A stretch of DNA of 7,136 nucleotides from Ruminococcaceae bacterium UBA5450 (GCA_002424295.1 DIQY01000110.1:13857-20992); one strand, 5' to 3'. Positions 1-6,984 are shown, counted from the stretch's first letter. Notes: a model not told the origin generated them from the letters alone. Made by a program: numbers and translations.

Positions 1-1058
1 GGCAATGCAAATTTTCGGCTGCGCTCACTGGGCGAAGCCCATACCATCATTCCGCAAGTCTGTTCCACAATGATACGGTAGGCTGTCATATGCCATTCCA
101 CATGGGTAAAAATATGCTTTGCAGAACCGATCAGAGAAATTCGTAAAGGCTCAACTCCCCATGCACGAGCGGCCTCGATTGCTTCCTCCTGCGTAAGAAT
201 CCCCGGAACATTAGGCAATTCCCATAATCCCGCTAAAAGTCCTTTTGATGGGCGGCGCAAAAGTCCAATTTTATCGTCCCACTTTAGCAAAAAGACAGTC
301 TTTTCTTCGATTTTGCGCGGCTTCTTTGGCGATTTAACGGGCAGCAGCCCTGTTTTCCCCTGCTTTAGTGCCCCACAAATTTTTTTTGCCGGACAAATTT
401 CACATTTGGGCAGTCCGTTAGGAACACAAACAATTGCTCCGAGTTCCATCAGTGCCTGATTATAAACGCCGCTTTTTTCTCCCGGCATAAATTTTCTCAA
501 GTTGTCTTCCCAATCTCTTTTTACTGCTAAATCTGCAATATCGCGCTCATCTGCGCAAATACGAGAAAGCACCCGCAGAACATTGCCATCTACAGCCGGT
601 ACCGGTTGGCAAAATGCAATCGAAGCGATCGCCCCCGCCGTATAAGAGCCAATCCCCGGCAAACTTAAAAGGCTCTCATATTTCTGCGGCAATTCTCCGT
701 TATAATCTTCCACAATTCTGACCGCAGCTTTTTGGAGATTACGCGAACGACTGTAATATCCCAGCCCTTCCCAAAGTTTTAACAACTGATCTTCTTGTAC
801 TTTGGCAAGATCATAAACTGTGGGAAGTTCTTTCATAAAACGGATAAAATAACTTTTCACTGCCTCAACGCGAGTCTGTTGAAGCATAATTTCGCTGACC
901 CAAACCCGATAGGGAGTAACTTCATGGCGCCATGGAAGGTCTCTGGCATTTTCCCCAAACCACGGCAATAAAATCTGCGGCAAAGATTCTATGATTGCAT
1001 CCTTTGATTTTCTTTTTTCTGAATCCATCTCGGATCGTTTTCTTTTTGAGCGATTCAT
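1..1058 (-). CDS. mutY: MutY A/G-specific adenine DNA glycosylase (3' end outside window)
   Basis: Base-excision repair enzyme that removes adenine mispaired with 8-oxoguanine or guanine. I translated 352 codons; the reading frame stays open to the left edge, so the C-terminus is missing. Visible features: catalytic Glu56 in SEIMLQQTRV, helix-hairpin-helix LPGIGSYTAGAI (133-144) with the Tyr139 seen in Gram-positive MutY, catalytic Asp157 in VDGNV, and four iron-sulfur cysteines at 211, 219, 222 and 228. The first cysteine spacing is C-X7-C rather than the C-X6-C of E. coli MutY. The C-terminal NUDIX-like domain that reads 8-oxoguanine is present in part, with HIFTHVEWHM (315-324) at the place of the FSH loop. 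The ATG at 1058 overlaps the upstream stop as ATGA and has AGGAG four bases before it, inside the end of the preceding gene. A basic N-terminal extension (RSKRKR) precedes the core; Met11 at 1028 is an alternative start with no clear ribosome binding site. Identity is secure. Confidence 0.95.
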   Translation of the reverse strand, partial: MNRSKRKRSEMDSEKRKSKDAIIESLPQILLPWFGENARDLPWRHEVTPYRVWVSEIMLQQTRVEAVKSYFIRFMKELPTVYDLAKVQEDQLLKLWEGLGYYSRSRNLQKAAVRIVEDYNGELPQKYESLLSLPGIGSYTAGAIASIAFCQPVPAVDGNVLRVLSRICADERDIADLAVKRDWEDNLRKFMPGEKSGVYNQALMELGAIVCVPNGLPKCEICPAKKICGALKQGKTGLLPVKSPKKPRKIEEKTVFLLKWDDKIGLLRRPSKGLLAGLWELPNVPGILTQEEAIEAARAWGVEPLRISLIGSAKHIFTHVEWHMTAYRIIVEQTCGMMVWASPSERSRKFAL

Positions 1059-1522
1059 TCTTCTCCTGTTCCTGTCTGTTTTTTAGAAAGACGCTGCGTA
1101 CGAATATTGACAAAAAGACGCATCGTGGAAGAAACTAAAAGCACCCCGATGGCGAGCGAACCTGCAATCCCTAAAGTGTGCATTCCTGTTTCTAAGAATA
1201 AGTCCGTATTCCCTGAAATTGCATATTCCATTGTCTGATAGATTCCACTTCCCGGCACCATTGGCAGCATAGAAATAATCAAAAAGCCGGTAACCGGACA
1301 TTTATTTATGCGCGCCATCAGTTCAGCATATGCCGAAAATGCGACTGTTCCAAAAAAATACTGTAGAAGATCATTGCGAAGCGGCTGGAAAAGCAAAAAA
1401 ACAAACCATCCAAGTGTTCCGCCAAGCGCCGCAAAGAACATATTTTTCCCTTTTAAATGGACCCGATAACAATAAGCAAAGCACATAATAAAGCTATAAA
1501 GACAGGGCAGATAATCCATCAT
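1055..1522 (-). CDS. YjjB-like small subunit of threonine/serine exporter family
   Basis: Small integral membrane protein of the ThrE_2 / YjjB (DUF3815) type, about 155 residues, the usual length for the family. It has roughly five hydrophobic segments (about 4-18, 27-46, 52-70, 78-97, 115-137) and the family motif PMVPGSGIYQTM (87-98), followed by a basic, soluble tail. In known systems this half works with a YjjP-like half; together they match the two parts of fused ThrE exporters of Corynebacterium. E. coli YjjPB has instead been linked to succinate export, so the substrate here is open. It lies nine bases after the YjjP-like gene and shares an ATGA overlap with mutY. Two start codons stand side by side, at 1522 and 1519; the second has the more usual distance from the ribosome binding site, so the protein may be one residue shorter. 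Confidence 0.88.
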   Translation of the reverse strand: MMDYLPCLYSFIMCFAYCYRVHLKGKNMFFAALGGTLGWFVFLLFQPLRNDLLQYFFGTVAFSAYAELMARINKCPVTGFLIISMLPMVPGSGIYQTMEYAISGNTDLFLETGMHTLGIAGSLAIGVLLVSSTMRLFVNIRTQRLSKKQTGTGEE

Positions 1523-1526
1523 GTTG

Positions 1527-1532
1527 CCTCCC
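1527..1532 (-). promoter_or_regulatory. Ribosome binding site of the YjjB-like gene
   Basis: The mRNA reads GGGAGG here, touching the TAG stop codon of the YjjP-like gene. It is four bases before the ATG at 1522 and seven before the adjacent ATG at 1519, so spacing favours the second start. The contact with the upstream stop suggests that terminating ribosomes re-initiate, keeping the two exporter halves in balance. Confidence 0.75.
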
Positions 1533-2296
1533 TATAGAAATCTGAAAAAAGCAAGTACAGCACCGGTTCCCAAAGCAATCGCTGTAGCGACCAATAAGCT
1601 TTCTACCAAGCGAAGCGTCCCGGAAAGATAATCCCGCGACAGCAAATCCCGCATAAAACTGGTGATAGCAATCCCCGGGACCAGATTCATAATGGCTCCC
1701 ATAATAATCTTATCCAGATGAAGCTGTGGAAAAATCCGCAGCGCCAAAACCGCTACCAAAGCACTTACTGCACTGGCGATCAAATTGGCAAAAAAGGAAT
1801 TTGCACGATATTTTTCAAAAACGAAAAGCACCCACTGCATGCAAATTCCTGCAATCCCGCTCATAATGGCATCTACAAAATTGCCTCCAAAAAAGAGTGT
1901 ACTGGCAGAAGCAAGTCCAATAAATCCCAGCATCTGAATTTTATAAGGAAACGCAGGCGTCTCTTCAATCTTTTTAAGCTCTTCCTGCACGGTCTCTAAA
2001 GGCGGTGCGGTTTCACAAGTTTTACGGCACAGATCATTCAGCTTCTCAACTTTATCCATATCGGTCGTATAATCATTAATTCTTAAAATCCGTGTAACTG
2101 CTTGCCCGTCTGAATCCTGCAGAGTCACATTAATGCAGTTCGTCAAGACAAACAAATCGCACTGTGAAACATGATACGCCTTAAAAAATCGGGTCATAGA
2201 TTCTTCTACCCGATAAATTTCTGCTCCATTTTGCAGAAGCTGGCGCCCCAAATTGCTGCCAACCAAGATCAAAGAATTATAATCAACCTGTTCCAC
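1532..2296 (-). CDS. YjjP-like large subunit of threonine/serine exporter family
   Basis: Membrane protein of the ThrE / YjjP (DUF1212) family, 254 residues. The soluble N-terminal part carries GAEIYRVE (24-31), a hallmark of the family, and a beta-rich stretch around 48-75. About five membrane helices follow (roughly 118-137, 140-161, 168-189, 197-214, 228-252) with the signature LVPGIAITSFMRD (205-217) and RDYLSG (221-226). Together with the YjjB-like protein it should form one exporter for amino acids or small carboxylates in the cytoplasmic membrane; the exact substrate is not readable. The start is GTG at 2296, where family alignment expects the N-terminus. AAAAGGG lies ten bases upstream and a GA-rich run is closer, so the ribosome binding site is only moderate. 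The gap to the preceding zinc-ribbon gene is 18 bases with no terminator. Confidence 0.9.
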   Translation of the reverse strand: MEQVDYNSLILVGSNLGRQLLQNGAEIYRVEESMTRFFKAYHVSQCDLFVLTNCINVTLQDSDGQAVTRILRINDYTTDMDKVEKLNDLCRKTCETAPPLETVQEELKKIEETPAFPYKIQMLGFIGLASASTLFFGGNFVDAIMSGIAGICMQWVLFVFEKYRANSFFANLIASAVSALVAVLALRIFPQLHLDKIIMGAIMNLVPGIAITSFMRDLLSRDYLSGTLRLVESLLVATAIALGTGAVLAFFRFL

Positions 2297-2314
2297 ACTC
2301 TCTCAGCCCTTTTC

Positions 2315-2974
2315 TCACATATGCAGTCTTCTATGAAGTTCGGCCAACATCTCTCGACCCCGAAAGATCAAAAGTGCCGTCAATAAAACCAAATTCATAC
2401 AAGCGCTTAGCACTGTCGGAAGCGCTACCATTACAAGTCCCATCAGAAGAGAAACAAACATTGCAATATTTAAAAGTAATACCAGGCAAAGATAAATCAA
2501 AAAGCTTTCAGGCGCCACGCCAAAGATACGTGACGTTACCGTTAAAGTCGCCATCACCGCCATGCAGAGAATCGGCACGGCATAATCAAGGCTCCAACGG
2601 TTCCAGCCGGTTGCAAAATCCCATAGCACACACAGAGCAGAAATTAAAAAGAGTTCCCAAACAAAGATCTTAAAAATGTTTCTTCTTTTATACATAACCA
2701 GAACCAAATTTAGCCAAAAGCAGCCAATCCCAGCAATCACAAAGAGAGACCATTTTCCGGATTTCGGCAGCAGAAAATTAACGGCTACACTAACGATTCC
2801 CACCGTAATGGTACACAGCAGCAAAATTCGGAAAAACAGACTGTTTTTCTGATAAGTTCCCAGCACAAAGGGAAATGGATTTTCGCTGCCTTCCCCTTTC
2901 AGCAGACCTTGACATAATGGACATCTCTCACGATTTCCACGCACTTTTAGGTTGCATCGTTCACAGTATTTCAT
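2315..2974 (-). CDS. Zinc-ribbon, six-helix membrane protein (DUF6320-like)
   Basis: Function unknown. The N-terminus is a short zinc ribbon with cysteines at 4, 7, 18 and 21 (CxxC, ten residues, CxxC). After a linker come six hydrophobic segments at about 47-69, 75-95, 100-122, 128-150, 157-178 and 181-204, then a short basic tail (RGREMLAELHRR). The layout and the neighbours match proteins annotated as DUF6320, which I recall being found next to alcohol acetyltransferase-like genes in Clostridia; this is recall, not a search. The ATG overlaps the acyltransferase stop as ATGA and is preceded by a perfect AGGAGG four bases away, so it is tightly coupled to that enzyme. No catalytic motif is visible. 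I infer a membrane anchor or partner for the enzymes upstream, or a transporter of their substrate or product; neither is proven. Confidence 0.85.
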   Translation of the reverse strand: MKYCERCNLKVRGNRERCPLCQGLLKGEGSENPFPFVLGTYQKNSLFFRILLLCTITVGIVSVAVNFLLPKSGKWSLFVIAGIGCFWLNLVLVMYKRRNIFKIFVWELFLISALCVLWDFATGWNRWSLDYAVPILCMAVMATLTVTSRIFGVAPESFLIYLCLVLLLNIAMFVSLLMGLVMVALPTVLSACMNLVLLTALLIFRGREMLAELHRRLHM

Positions 2975-4239
2975 AATTCCTCCTGCGAAAACGGGACAGC
3001 TGCAATCGTTACAGGAAGTCCCATACCAGCCAAAGTCCGAAAGAAATTTTTTTGAATATTCGTATTGCGCAGTGACGAAGTAAATGTCATTGTCAGAACA
3101 TTCTTAAAAGAACACAGACAAAGCTGCAACCCATCTTTGCTTGCAAAAACGTCAAACATTTTTACATGAGAAGCGGACTTTTCCGGCAAATCAATCGGCC
3201 CTAAATTGGAGATGTCGGCGGTTTCGGTCTTGCTTACAACTTGATATCCAAGTCTCATAAAAAAATCTTTCACTGGCAAAATCGTTATTCTAGTAATCGG
3301 ATTTTGCAGAATTGTCATAAATTGGTTCACTCGATAGATCATTTCATCTTCCGAAAGGCCTTTTTTAAACTGTTCTTTTAAAGGGCCTAAAATTTCTTCC
3401 ACATTTCCATTTTCGGAAGAAAAGTCATATCGAACATTCATCAAGCTAAAAAAATTCCGTGCGCTTTCCGAGGGGAAATAATGTCTCAAATTAATTGGAA
3501 CGGATAGCACTACCGGCCTTTCTTTATCTTTATGGGACATTTCCATTCCGATCGCATTCATCAAAATCGATGCAAGCATGACTGTCAGACTTACTTTTTT
3601 CTCTTTGCAGCAAAAAAGCATCTGATCAAGCGGTACTGTTCCCTCAATGACGGAAAAACGGTTATCCGGATTTTTTCCTCCACGGAGCTGATATGCTTTT
3701 GGCGCTTTTGGTGGTTTTTGGCTGCACTGTTTTCCATAATATTTCTGAAAGCTGTCTGCCGCCTGTTCAAATCGGCTGGCGTCATATCCCAAATTCGGGA
3801 TTTCCTCAATATCCTGATATCTCAGATAAAGATAACAGGTGACCAAACTGCGAAAAAATTGAAGAGCGCCTGTTCCATCTGTCAGCACATGGTATACTTC
3901 CAGATTGATCCGGTTTTGATAATAGGTAACTTCAAATAAAAGCTTTCGCACATCCCGATCATAAATCGGCGCACAAGGAACTTTGGTTTCCGGCTGAACT
4001 TTCGGCTTTAAAGAGCTGCTCTCAAGGAAATACCAAAAAAGCCCTCTTTTAAGCACTGAGCCCCACAGCGGGAATTCCTCCAGCGTCTGATCAACTGCCT
4101 TCTGCAGAAAATCCGGCTCTACCGGGTCCATCAATTCACAAGCAAAGCGAAAGACATTCGGATCCCGCTTACTGCTGATACATGGAAAAATTCTTGCAGC
4201 CTTATCTAATTTTACCCATTGTGTCTGTTTTATCTTCAT
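2971..4239 (-). CDS. Condensation-fold acyltransferase (alcohol acetyltransferase-like)
   Basis: Predicted soluble acyltransferase of the CoA-dependent, chloramphenicol acetyltransferase/condensation-like fold. Numbered from the ATG at 4239 (422 residues), the catalytic motif HxxxDG is HVLTDG at 117-122, followed by GALQFFRSLV. Family blocks further on include SVPINLRHYFPSES (about 246-259), ARNFFSLMNV, and SNLGPIDLP (about 344-352), which occupies the place of the DFGWG-type second motif. Length is normal for a single-domain member. Such enzymes move an acyl group from a CoA or carrier donor to an alcohol or amine; donor and acceptor cannot be read here. No carrier-protein or adenylation gene is in the window, which argues against a nonribosomal peptide role. 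The start overlaps the esterase by 38 bases and the end overlaps the zinc-ribbon gene by four. An in-frame ATG at 4254 would add five residues but lacks a ribosome binding site. Confidence 0.85.
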   Translation of the reverse strand: MKIKQTQWVKLDKAARIFPCISSKRDPNVFRFACELMDPVEPDFLQKAVDQTLEEFPLWGSVLKRGLFWYFLESSSLKPKVQPETKVPCAPIYDRDVRKLLFEVTYYQNRINLEVYHVLTDGTGALQFFRSLVTCYLYLRYQDIEEIPNLGYDASRFEQAADSFQKYYGKQCSQKPPKAPKAYQLRGGKNPDNRFSVIEGTVPLDQMLFCCKEKKVSLTVMLASILMNAIGMEMSHKDKERPVVLSVPINLRHYFPSESARNFFSLMNVRYDFSSENGNVEEILGPLKEQFKKGLSEDEMIYRVNQFMTILQNPITRITILPVKDFFMRLGYQVVSKTETADISNLGPIDLPEKSASHVKMFDVFASKDGLQLCLCSFKNVLTMTFTSSLRNTNIQKNFFRTLAGMGLPVTIAAVPFSQEEL

Positions 4240-5173
4240 GGCTGATTCCTTCATTCAAAAAGCGGTTAATGTACTGGTAGGATAATTTTTTCTGTTGAAA
4301 ATATCCTGCGCTTGAAAAAAAGCCATGCAGACCTTCCGGAATTCGATGAACTTCTGCACGATTTCCGGCTTTTAAAAGTTCTGCGCCATATGCTTCTCCC
4401 TCGTCCCGAAGCGGATCCAGTTCCGCCGAGAGAATCAAGGTATCCGGCTGATTGGAAAAATTCGATTCCAAAAGCGGTGCAAAATAAGGATCTTTTAAAT
4501 CTTCATCACTACTCTTATAAAGTCCCAAATAATCATCCACTTGCTTTGCAGTTAAAAGATTTCCGGTTCCATTCTCTCTGACAGAATCAAAAGGAGAGGT
4601 TTCGGGGCGGTGATCATTATAAAGACTTGGATAAAGTAAAATTTGTTTTTGAAACTGAAATTCTCCTAAATCCCTTCCCTTTAGGGAAACTGCAGCCGCC
4701 AGATTTCCTCCCGCTGAATCTCCCATTAATACGACTGAATCCTGCTGTGCATGAAAAAAACTTGCTCGGCGAAAAACTTCTTTTGCCGCTAGATAGCAAT
4801 CATCCAAGCCCACCGGAAACCGATATTCTGGTGCCAGTCGGTAATCAACACTAATCACTCGAAATCCGGTCATTCTAGAAAGCGTAATACAAGTTTCCTG
4901 ATAGCTTTCGATATCTCCGGTTATCCAGCCGCCCCCATGAAAAAAGAGCAAAGTGTTCGGGGTAAGACGATCTTTTTCCGACTCAAAAACACGCGCGGGG
5001 ACTTCTCTTTTTCCATCTGTAAAATAATAATTCCATGGTTTATAAACGGGATCAACCAACTGGATTCCTTTTACTTTTTCCAGGTGCCGAACAATTTGAT
5101 AAGTCTTTTTTATATGATAATCAGGCTGTGACAGCGCACGGATTGCCGCACGCATTAACTTTGGAATCGCCAT
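4202..5173 (-). CDS. Alpha/beta hydrolase, HSL-family esterase
   Basis: Predicted carboxylesterase of the hormone-sensitive lipase family (alpha/beta hydrolase fold 3), 323 residues, the usual size. The oxyanion-hole motif HGGGW is at 79-83, the nucleophile motif GDSAGG at 151-156 (Ser153), the catalytic Asp253 in SAELDPLRDEGEAY, and the catalytic His283 in GLHGFF. DYRLAPE at 110-116 is a further family mark. All three catalytic residues are present, so the enzyme should be active. There is no signal peptide, so it should act in the cytoplasm on short- to medium-chain esters. It starts 26 bases after the helicase stop and runs 38 bases into the acyltransferase gene, which is a natural partner: one enzyme could form and the other cleave the same kind of ester. 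The ATG at 5173 has GAGG nine bases upstream, placed in the loop of a small hairpin. Confidence 0.92.
   Translation of the reverse strand: MAIPKLMRAAIRALSQPDYHIKKTYQIVRHLEKVKGIQLVDPVYKPWNYYFTDGKREVPARVFESEKDRLTPNTLLFFHGGGWITGDIESYQETCITLSRMTGFRVISVDYRLAPEYRFPVGLDDCYLAAKEVFRRASFFHAQQDSVVLMGDSAGGNLAAAVSLKGRDLGEFQFQKQILLYPSLYNDHRPETSPFDSVRENGTGNLLTAKQVDDYLGLYKSSDEDLKDPYFAPLLESNFSNQPDTLILSAELDPLRDEGEAYGAELLKAGNRAEVHRIPEGLHGFFSSAGYFQQKKLSYQYINRFLNEGISHEDKTDTMGKIR
4247..4251 (-). promoter_or_regulatory. Ribosome binding site fixing the acyltransferase start
   Basis: The mRNA reads AAGGA here, seven bases before the ATG at 4239, which is ideal spacing. The in-frame ATG at 4254 lies upstream of it with no purine-rich site of its own, so 4239 is the preferred start. 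The site sits inside the 3' end of the esterase gene. Confidence 0.75.
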
Positions 5174-5174
5174 G

Positions 5175-5193
5175 GGAAAGTTCCTCTCTTTCC
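5175..5193 (-). promoter_or_regulatory. Hairpin presenting the esterase ribosome binding site in its loop
   Basis: In the mRNA the bases GGAAAG and CTTTCC form a 6-bp stem around the 7-base loop AGAGGAA, which is the ribosome binding site of the esterase. The stem ends one base before the ATG. There is no following U-run, so it is not a terminator. It might tune translation of the esterase or the ends left by mRNA cleavage, but a 6-bp stem this short may be chance in purine-rich leader sequence. Confidence 0.4.
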
Positions 5194-5199
5194 GAGATT

Positions 5200-6792
5200 T
5201 TACTGATGGCGACGCAGAGGCTGATCATTCGGCCTAGATCTGAGTGGCTTTGGCAAATACTTTTCCAGCTCAGGTCTACAAGAATGTTTTCCGGATGACT
5301 TAACGACTGCCCGGCCATTTTTATTAAATCTGACGTTTGTGGGAGTTTCTGCCTTTTCAGATGAATGAATTTCCTCTCGACTTTTCTGCCGCCCATTTTG
5401 ATTCTGCGGTACTTTTTTCTGATTGATTTTTTCAGAAAAAGTCTGTTTTGGATTTTTCTCAAAGCTCTTTTTCTGTTTTGAAAAACCTTTTTGTGCTTTC
5501 AAACTTTTTTCGGATTTTTCCACTCTAGTTTTTCCGGTTGTTGCAGAAGAATGCTTTTTCTCAAATTTTTTCGATTCTCCGGGTCCTCTGCGTCTTCTGA
5601 CTTCCTGTGCAGCTTTTCTGTGCAGATCCTGTCTTTGACGCAATTCTGCTTTTGTAAGCGGTGTTAAATTCTGCATAGGCCACGGATGATCTGCTATTTC
5701 CGGCACCTGCTGGCGAATCAATTTCAGGATCTGTCGAAAATCCGCTTTCTCATCGATATCGCAAAAAGAAATTGCCGAACCGCTGTGCCCCGCGCGAGCG
5801 GTTCTTCCAATACGGTGAACATAAGTCTCCGGAACTTCTGGAATATCATAGTTAATGACGTAACTCAGGTCATCAATATCGATCCCTCGAGCAGCAATAT
5901 CAGTTGCCACCAATACCCGTACCCTATGGTTTTTAAACTGACTCAGTGCCATCTGACGGGCACTTTGACTTTTATTTCCGTGAATTGCCGCTGCCGAAAT
6001 TTTGCCCTTTGTTAAAAACTTTACAATCTTATCCGCTCCATGCTTTGTACGCGAAAATACAAGTGCAGACTTGATTTCCGGATTTTTCAAAAGATAAAGC
6101 AGCAAATTCTCCTTGTTTTCCTTATCCACATAATAAACGCTCTGATTCACTTGTTCTACAGTCGTTGCAGGAGGAGCCACCTCAATTTTAACGGGATCAA
6201 CCAAGATTTCATTGACTAATCCCAAAATTTCCTTTGGAAGCGTTGCCGAAAACATTAGATTCTGCCGATGTTTTGGAAGTTGTGCGATTACCCTTTTTAC
6301 ATCATAAATGAAGCCCATATCCAGCATTCGGTCAGCTTCGTCTAAAACAAAAATTTCTATCTGAGAAAAATCGATATATCCTTGATGAAATAAATCATTC
6401 AGACGTCCGGGCGTTGCCACCAGGATATCTACACCTCTTTTTAAAGCTTCCACTTGTGGAGCCTGTCCAACGCCGCCAAAAACCACAGCACTTTTAAGAG
6501 AAAGCCCCTTGCCGTAATCCTGCAGGTTTTGAAAAATCTGGATGGCCAATTCTCGTGTAGGGGTTAAGATCAGGCAGCGAATACTTCCGCCCTTTTCCTG
6601 TCCCAGTAAATGCAAAATCGGGACTGCAAAAGCTGCTGTTTTTCCGGTTCCGGTTTGTGCACAGCCAAATAGGTCGCGATGGTTTAATACCTCTGGAATT
6701 GCTTTTTGCTGTATCGGAGACGGATTCACATACCCGATTCGCTCTAAATTTTTTAAAATAACAGGATTAATTGAAAAATCTGTAAAAGTCAT
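5200..6792 (-). CDS. RhlE-type DEAD-box ATP-dependent RNA helicase
   Basis: Cytoplasmic RNA helicase, 530 residues, with all core motifs: Q motif region (F6 and PSPIQQ at 24-29), Walker A AQTGTGKT (45-52), PTREL (78-82), TPGR (127-130), DEAD in LDEADRMLDMGF (150-161), SAT (182-184), ATDIAARGIDI (296-306) and HRIGRTARAG (326-335). The ADRMLDMGF form of motif II is typical of the RhlE subfamily; CshA/CsdA-type naming is less fitting because no RNA-binding DbpA domain is seen. From about 398 to the end is a disordered Lys/Ser/Arg/Gln-rich tail, common in these enzymes and likely used for nonspecific RNA binding. Likely roles are ribosome assembly, mRNA decay or cold adaptation. It is the first gene after an rRNA operon terminator and is served by its own promoter about 54 bases upstream. 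The ATG at 6792 has only a weak AGAGA-type ribosome binding site. Confidence 0.95.
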   Translation of the reverse strand: MTFTDFSINPVILKNLERIGYVNPSPIQQKAIPEVLNHRDLFGCAQTGTGKTAAFAVPILHLLGQEKGGSIRCLILTPTRELAIQIFQNLQDYGKGLSLKSAVVFGGVGQAPQVEALKRGVDILVATPGRLNDLFHQGYIDFSQIEIFVLDEADRMLDMGFIYDVKRVIAQLPKHRQNLMFSATLPKEILGLVNEILVDPVKIEVAPPATTVEQVNQSVYYVDKENKENLLLYLLKNPEIKSALVFSRTKHGADKIVKFLTKGKISAAAIHGNKSQSARQMALSQFKNHRVRVLVATDIAARGIDIDDLSYVINYDIPEVPETYVHRIGRTARAGHSGSAISFCDIDEKADFRQILKLIRQQVPEIADHPWPMQNLTPLTKAELRQRQDLHRKAAQEVRRRRGPGESKKFEKKHSSATTGKTRVEKSEKSLKAQKGFSKQKKSFEKNPKQTFSEKINQKKVPQNQNGRQKSREEIHSSEKAETPTNVRFNKNGRAVVKSSGKHSCRPELEKYLPKPLRSRPNDQPLRRHQ

Positions 6793-6852
6793 AAATAAAT
6801 TCTCTTTCCCAATCTATAAAAATTGTTTTTCTGTAAAATAATTGTTTGTTTT

Positions 6853-6881
6853 ATTATAACATGACAAGCGCTTAATTACAA
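6853..6881 (-). promoter_or_regulatory. Extended -10 vegetative promoter of the helicase operon
   Basis: Read on the minus strand: -35 box TTGTAA (6876-6881, four of six matches), 17-base spacer, then TGT followed by a perfect -10 box TATAAT (6853-6858). The TG one base before the -10 box makes it an extended -10 promoter. The expected transcription start is near 6846, giving a leader of about 54 bases. It lies after the rRNA operon terminator and is probably the main promoter for the seven genes downstream. The spacer holds the perfect 8-bp palindrome AAGCGCTT (6866-6873), a possible operator. Confidence 0.75.
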
Positions 6882-6896
6882 TTCAAAAGGTTTTCT

Positions 6897-6914
6897 CAAG
6901 CATTACAAGCATTA
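6897..6914. repeat. Exact tandem 9-bp repeat CAAGCATTA x2 upstream of the helicase promoter
   Basis: CAAGCATTA occurs at 6897-6905 and again at 6906-6914 with no gap. A related CAAGCGCTTA lies at 6865-6874 in the promoter spacer. The repeats fall roughly 50 to 70 bases upstream of the expected transcription start, where an activator could bind, but a short AT-rich duplication by slippage explains them equally well. The minus-strand TATAAT at 6911-6916 overlaps the second copy without a good -35 box. Confidence 0.6.
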
Positions 6915-6949
6915 TATCAATTTGAAATACTATAATACATACATATCAT

Positions 6950-6984
6950 AAAAAAATCCATCGTCCTTGTAAGACGATGGATTT
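6950..6984 (-). terminator. Intrinsic terminator of the rRNA-tRNA operon
   Basis: In the RNA, AAAATCCATCGTC pairs perfectly with GACGATGGATTTT (13 bp) around a 7-base loop, and the 3' strand runs on into an uninterrupted run of T. The stem begins at the base right after the tRNA CCA end. It ends the transcript that carries 5S rRNA and tRNA-Asn and separates it from the helicase operon. The reverse direction offers only four T after the stem, so it is mainly one-way. Confidence 0.93.

Noticed and set aside
3532..3939. Plus-strand open frame of 135 codons opposite the acyltransferase gene
   Set aside because: It lies wholly antisense to a well-supported gene, resembles no family, and has no convincing ribosome binding site or promoter. 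The same holds for the other plus-strand frames in this window.
4240..4254. Upstream ATG at 4254 as the acyltransferase start
   Set aside because: It lacks a ribosome binding site, whereas the ATG at 4239 has AAGGA at seven bases. The extra five residues add nothing to the fold.
5400..5560. T-rich runs on the plus strand that look like terminators
   Set aside because: They are the lysine and phenylalanine codons of the helicase's basic tail read from the other strand; no stable stem stands before them.
6897..6914. CRISPR-like repeat
   Set aside because: Two 9-bp copies with no spacer and no cas genes; far too short and too few for an array.
6922..6936. Plus-strand TTGAAA and TATAAT near 6922-6936 as a promoter
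   Set aside because: The two boxes are only three bases apart and only the antisense of the terminator and tRNA lies downstream, so it is an AT-rich coincidence.
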